Source: Candidatus Scybalousia scybalohippi (lineage in GTDB: Bacteria; Bacteroidota; Bacteroidia; Bacteroidales; P3). From it: a stretch of DNA of 33,010 nt. The stretch covers positions 1 through 33,010 of the forward strand of contig JAGHSX010000163.1 in assembly GCA_018065645.1 (NCBI GenBank), in the 5' to 3' direction. Below are positions 31,094-33,010 of this stretch, one piece after another (position 1 is the first letter of the stretch; each line of letters begins with the position of its first letter). The notes below the pieces were generated by a model. That model made no database searches. It was not told the DNA's origin and saw nothing but the letters and a program-made list of their open reading frames with translations. The position numbers were made by a program, and so were the translations under genes.

Positions 31094-31291
31094 ATGATTA
31101 TTGTCCCTATTAAAGAAGGCGAGAATATCGAAAAAGCTCTTAAGAAGCTTAAAAGAAAATTCGAAAAAACAGGCGTAGTAAAAGAATTACGTGGAAGAAA
31201 ACAATTCACTAAACCTTCTGTAGTTGCTAGAGAAAAGAAATTGAAAGCAATCTACGTTCAACATCTAAGACAGATGGAAATGGATAAATAA
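31094..31291 (+). CDS. rpsU: Ribosomal protein bS21
   Basis: A 65-residue, very basic small-subunit protein. The start M-I-I-V-P-I-K-E-G-E-N-I-E-K-A-L-K and the segment F-E-K-T-G-V-V-K-E-L-R, then R-K-Q-F-T-K-P-S, are typical of the Bacteroidota form. bS21 sits near the 16S 3' end; in this phylum it helps to bury the anti-SD and so suppress SD recognition. The gene has a full promoter, an SD-like GAGGT and its own terminator. The order rpsU, tyrosine recombinase, hibernation factor is, as I recall, conserved in Bacteroidota. Confidence 0.97.
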   Translation: MIIVPIKEGENIEKALKKLKRKFEKTGVVKELRGRKQFTKPSVVAREKKLKAIYVQHLRQMEMDK

Positions 31292-31305
31292 TTCATAAAT
31301 TTACG

Positions 31306-31345
31306 AAAAAAGCTTACAGGTCTTAAGATTTGTAAGTTTTTTTTT
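31306..31345 (+). terminator. rpsU terminator, abutting the recombinase promoter
   Basis: CTTACA (31313-31318) pairs with TGTAAG (31331-31336), extended by A-run/T-run pairing around one bulged G. The T-run ends next to TACCTTTG at 31347, so terminator and next promoter touch. Confidence 0.7.
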
Positions 31346-31346
31346 A

Positions 31347-31354
31347 TACCTTTG
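31347..31354 (+). promoter_or_regulatory. Promoter -7 box 6 bases from the recombinase ATG
   Basis: TACCTTTG at 31347-31354. The ATG at 31361 starts 7 bases after its last base, so the transcript should be leaderless or nearly so. A TTTG lies at 31329-31332, but the 14-base gap is shorter than usual. Confidence 0.55.
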
Positions 31355-31360
31355 CCTTTG

Positions 31361-32248
31361 ATGAAAAAAGAAGAATTTCTTACATATCTAAAGAGGCAGA
31401 GAAAACTTTCAGACTACACCATACGCTCCTATGGTATAGACTTGACTCAGTTTGAGCAAGAGCTTAAACGTCTAAATGATGGTAACGAGTTTGAAGGAGA
31501 GCCCGATGCAAAAGATATCCGTATCTGGCTTATGGATATGGCAGAAGGCGATATTTCCAGTCGCTCTATCAATAGAAAGATTTCAGCACTTAGAACCTAT
31601 TTTCATTATATAGAGAAACTAGACCCTAGTTTCAATAATCCTATGGCTAAGATTGTCGCTCCCAAAATGGCAAAAAGAAAACCTTCTTTTCTTTTTGAGA
31701 GGGATATGGAGCAACTTCTTGATGAGACTATAGACGAAGAAGATTTTACTTCCTTTAGAAATTATCTTATAATAGAAATTCTTTATGCTACAGGCATACG
31801 TCGTAGCGAACTTCTGTCTATAGACGAGAAGGATATTAACTTTTATTCAAATACTATAAAGATATTTGGTAAGGGGAAGAAAGAAAGAATAGTACCATTT
31901 GGAACAAAATTAAAGGAAGATTTGATAAAATATATTGAACATAAAAAACGTTTAAATATAAAAGAATCGCTCTTAATAACGGATAAAGATGGTAAACCGA
32001 TGAGTCAGGGGAAACTCTATACTATGGTTCACAAGAAGCTGCAGGAGTATAATATCAGCGAAAAATCTCCTCATGTGTTTAGACACACTTGCGCAACACA
32101 TCTTTTGAATCAGGGTGCAGAGATAAACAATGTGAAGAACCTTCTTGGACACTCTTCGCTTGCTGCAACAGAAGTTTATACTCATACTACCATAGAGCAA
32201 TTGAAAAACGAATATAAAAACTCTTTTAAGAGTATTGATAACCAATAA
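31361..32248 (+). CDS. Tyrosine recombinase of the XerC/XerD type
   Basis: A 295-residue DNA strand-exchange enzyme from the ATG at 31361; a TTG at 31352 is in frame but overlaps the promoter box. The N-terminal SAM-like DNA-binding domain covers about 1-85 and the catalytic domain about 105-285. Catalytic set: R147 (A-T-G-I-R-R-S-E-L), K171 (G-K-G-K-K-E-R), H238 and R241 (H-V-F-R-H-T-C-A-T-H), H264 (L-L-G-H-S-S) and nucleophile Y273 (E-V-Y-T-H). All are present, so it should be active. Length and lack of phage context indicate the chromosomal dimer-resolution system; whether it is XerC or XerD cannot be settled here. The hpf gene follows after 18 bases. Confidence 0.93.
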   Translation: MKKEEFLTYLKRQRKLSDYTIRSYGIDLTQFEQELKRLNDGNEFEGEPDAKDIRIWLMDMAEGDISSRSINRKISALRTYFHYIEKLDPSFNNPMAKIVAPKMAKRKPSFLFERDMEQLLDETIDEEDFTSFRNYLIIEILYATGIRRSELLSIDEKDINFYSNTIKIFGKGKKERIVPFGTKLKEDLIKYIEHKKRLNIKESLLITDKDGKPMSQGKLYTMVHKKLQEYNISEKSPHVFRHTCATHLLNQGAEINNVKNLLGHSSLAATEVYTHTTIEQLKNEYKNSFKSIDNQ

Positions 32249-32253
32249 ATTTT

Positions 32254-32260
32254 AGGAGGT
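32254..32260 (+). promoter_or_regulatory. Consensus SD site of hpf
   Basis: AGGAGGT ends 6 bases before the ATG at 32267. It is a full SD, rare in Bacteroidota and the strongest in this window. Confidence 0.8.
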
Positions 32261-32266
32261 AATATT

Positions 32267-32557
32267 ATGAACGTAAAAATCAATGCAGTAAAATTCAGAG
32301 CAGACGAAAAGTTAGTATCTTTCGTAGAAGAAAAAGTATCAAAGCTTGACCGTCATTTACCAAATGCTTTGGAATCAGAAGTAACACTAAAGGTTGATAA
32401 ACCAGAGTCTGAAAACAACAAACAAGCAGAGATTCGTTTGGTAATAAAAGGTAATGACTTGTTTGCATCTAAACAAGCAGATACTTTTGAAGAAGCAGTT
32501 ATGCTGTCAATAGATGCTCTTAAACCACAAATAGAAAAAATTAAAGACAAGAAATAG
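32267..32557 (+). CDS. hpf: Ribosome hibernation promoting factor (short HPF/RaiA type)
   Basis: A 96-residue protein of the HPF/YfiA family, which binds the mRNA/tRNA channel of the 30S subunit and stores ribosomes in an inactive state. The beta-alpha-beta-beta-beta-alpha pattern is clear: M-N-V-K-I-N-A-V-K-F-R-A, helix E-K-L-V-S-F-V-E-E-K-V-S-K-L-D-R, strands E-V-T-L-K-V and A-E-I-R-L-V-I-K-G-N-D-L-F-A, helix F-E-E-A-V-M-L-S-I-D-A-L-K-P-Q-I. There is no long-HPF C-terminal domain, so it should not dimerise ribosomes by that route alone. It is 18 bases after the Xer gene, probably on its transcript, with a consensus SD and a strong terminator. Confidence 0.95.
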   Translation: MNVKINAVKFRADEKLVSFVEEKVSKLDRHLPNALESEVTLKVDKPESENNKQAEIRLVIKGNDLFASKQADTFEEAVMLSIDALKPQIEKIKDKK

Positions 32558-32586
32558 TCTTCTTACTTATACAAAACATAGTTTAC

Positions 32587-32619
32587 AAAAGGGTCGGGTT
32601 TTAAAAATCCGACCCTTTT
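32587..32619 (+). terminator. hpf terminator
   Basis: AAAAGGGTCGGGTTT (32587-32601) pairs with AAATCCGACCCTTTT (32605-32619), one G-T wobble, followed by a T-rich run. It is the strongest stem in the window. Confidence 0.9.
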
Positions 32620-32680
32620 CTTTTTTTATAATTTCATATTTTTCTTCTTTAAAAAAAACTCCTAGTTTTCTTTTTCCAGA

Positions 32681-32740
32681 TCTTCGTTTTAGAAAAATAA
32701 CTCTTCGTTTCGCTACAGTAAAACGAGGTTTTATTTTTCT
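32681..32740. repeat. Palindromic intergenic repeat, copy C
   Basis: TCTTCGTTTTAGAAAAATAA (32681-32700) matches the first arm and spacer of copies A and B. TAACTCTTCGTTTCGCTA (32698-32715) is the inverse of TAGCGAAACGAAGAGTTA in copy B. AGAAAAATAA (32691-32700) faces TTATTTTTCT (32731-32740), and TAAAAC GAG GTTTTA lies inside. It begins about 60 bases after the hpf terminator. Confidence 0.8.
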
Positions 32741-32806
32741 GCAAGTCCGACTTGTAATATTTGCAAGTCGGATTTGCAACCCTTGCAAATCGGACTTGCA
32801 AACTTT
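32741..32806. repeat. Three 22-base semi-palindromic tandem units
   Basis: Units start at 32741, 32763 and 32785 with GCAAGTCCGACTTG, GCAAGTCGGATTTGC and GCAAATCGGACTTGC. TTTGCAAGTCGGATTTGCAA (32760-32779) and TTGCAAATCGGACTTGCAAA (32783-32802) are inverse repeats with one mismatch and a CCC loop. Confidence 0.85.
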
Positions 32807-33010
32807 TACTTCTTCGTTTTAGCCTGGCAAAAGCAAGAAATAATCCTATAAAACCTTGTCTTACTTCCACTATTCTTCGCTGTACAGATATACTTTTTTA
32901 CAATAAAAGAAAATAAATAAGGCTATTTAGGCCACTAGCATTTACTAGCATTCCGCAACTCTTTTATTGTTTTCCTCCTTGTAAATTTTGATTTATTTAG
33001 AGAATTACAT
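32807..33010. other. Gene-free end of the window
   Basis: Together with the repeats at 32681-32806 this makes up a gap of more than 450 bases after hpf. CTTCTTCGTTTTA at 32809-32821 is one more degenerate repeat unit. CTAGCATTTACTAGCATT near 32934-32951 is a short direct repeat. I see no gene, tRNA or promoter box up to 33010. Confidence 0.6.

Noticed and set aside
31361..32248. Tyrosine recombinase as sign of a prophage or integrative element
   Set aside because: It lies between rpsU and hpf, a housekeeping place, has XerC/XerD length and no attachment repeats or phage genes around it.
32741..32806. CRISPR array
   Set aside because: The three 22-base units are contiguous with no spacers and no cas genes are near.

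Overview
The window is A+T-rich chromosomal DNA of a Bacteroidota bacterium, most likely an uncultured member of the Bacteroidales. Signs for this: the Bacteroidota promoter pattern (TTTG, about 19 bases, TAnnTTTG) sits ahead of most transcription units; almost no gene has a Shine-Dalgarno (SD) site; signal peptides end in the typical S-F-A-Q; two large secreted proteins carry type IX secretion (T9SS) C-terminal sorting domains; and SecA is long with a C-terminal SEC-C zinc motif. No species can be named from the sequence alone. I see no rRNA, tRNA, CRISPR array, insertion sequence or prophage.

Layout. 1-860: one tiny Sel1-repeat protein in its own unit. 864-6634 (minus): a polysaccharide chain-length regulator, an O-antigen ligase/polymerase-like membrane protein and secA, apparently one tightly packed operon. 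6852-11199 (minus): pyrE, an SRPBCC-fold protein, a TPR/PD40/OmpA-like envelope protein and a GH29 alpha-L-fucosidase, with overlaps or a 12-base gap between genes. 11241-11876: a divergent NUDIX hydrolase. 11926-14183: a LolC/LolE-type permease (minus) divergent from carbamate kinase (plus). 14464-16812: a secreted GH3 glycosidase. 17113-21146 (minus): MarC, a short YitT, an exported DxDxDG-motif protein and topoisomerase IV subunit B. 21281-24175 and 28056-30140: T9SS-sorted surface proteins (FN3-rich and GLUG-type). Between them: a TPR protein, a nucleoid-associated protein and enolase. 30257-32557: ribosomal proteins L28 and S21, a thioesterase, a Xer recombinase and the hibernation factor HPF.

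Most genes are housekeeping or envelope and glycan functions. The least ordinary observations lie in non-coding and regulatory DNA. First, only rpsU and hpf have SD-like sites (hpf a full AGGAGGT), in a genome type whose ribosomes hide the anti-SD with the help of S21; this suggests an S21-sensing circuit linking rpsU to ribosome hibernation. Second, a family of 21-22-base-period palindromic repeats built on CTCTTCGTTTTA / TAAAACGAAGAG, with related arrays of other sequence, sits next to Rho-independent terminators in several intergenic gaps. Third, three genes have TAnnTTTG only 4-6 bases before ATG, which predicts leaderless mRNAs. Also notable are an OmpA-like domain without its peptidoglycan-binding segment and secA placed directly behind polysaccharide genes.
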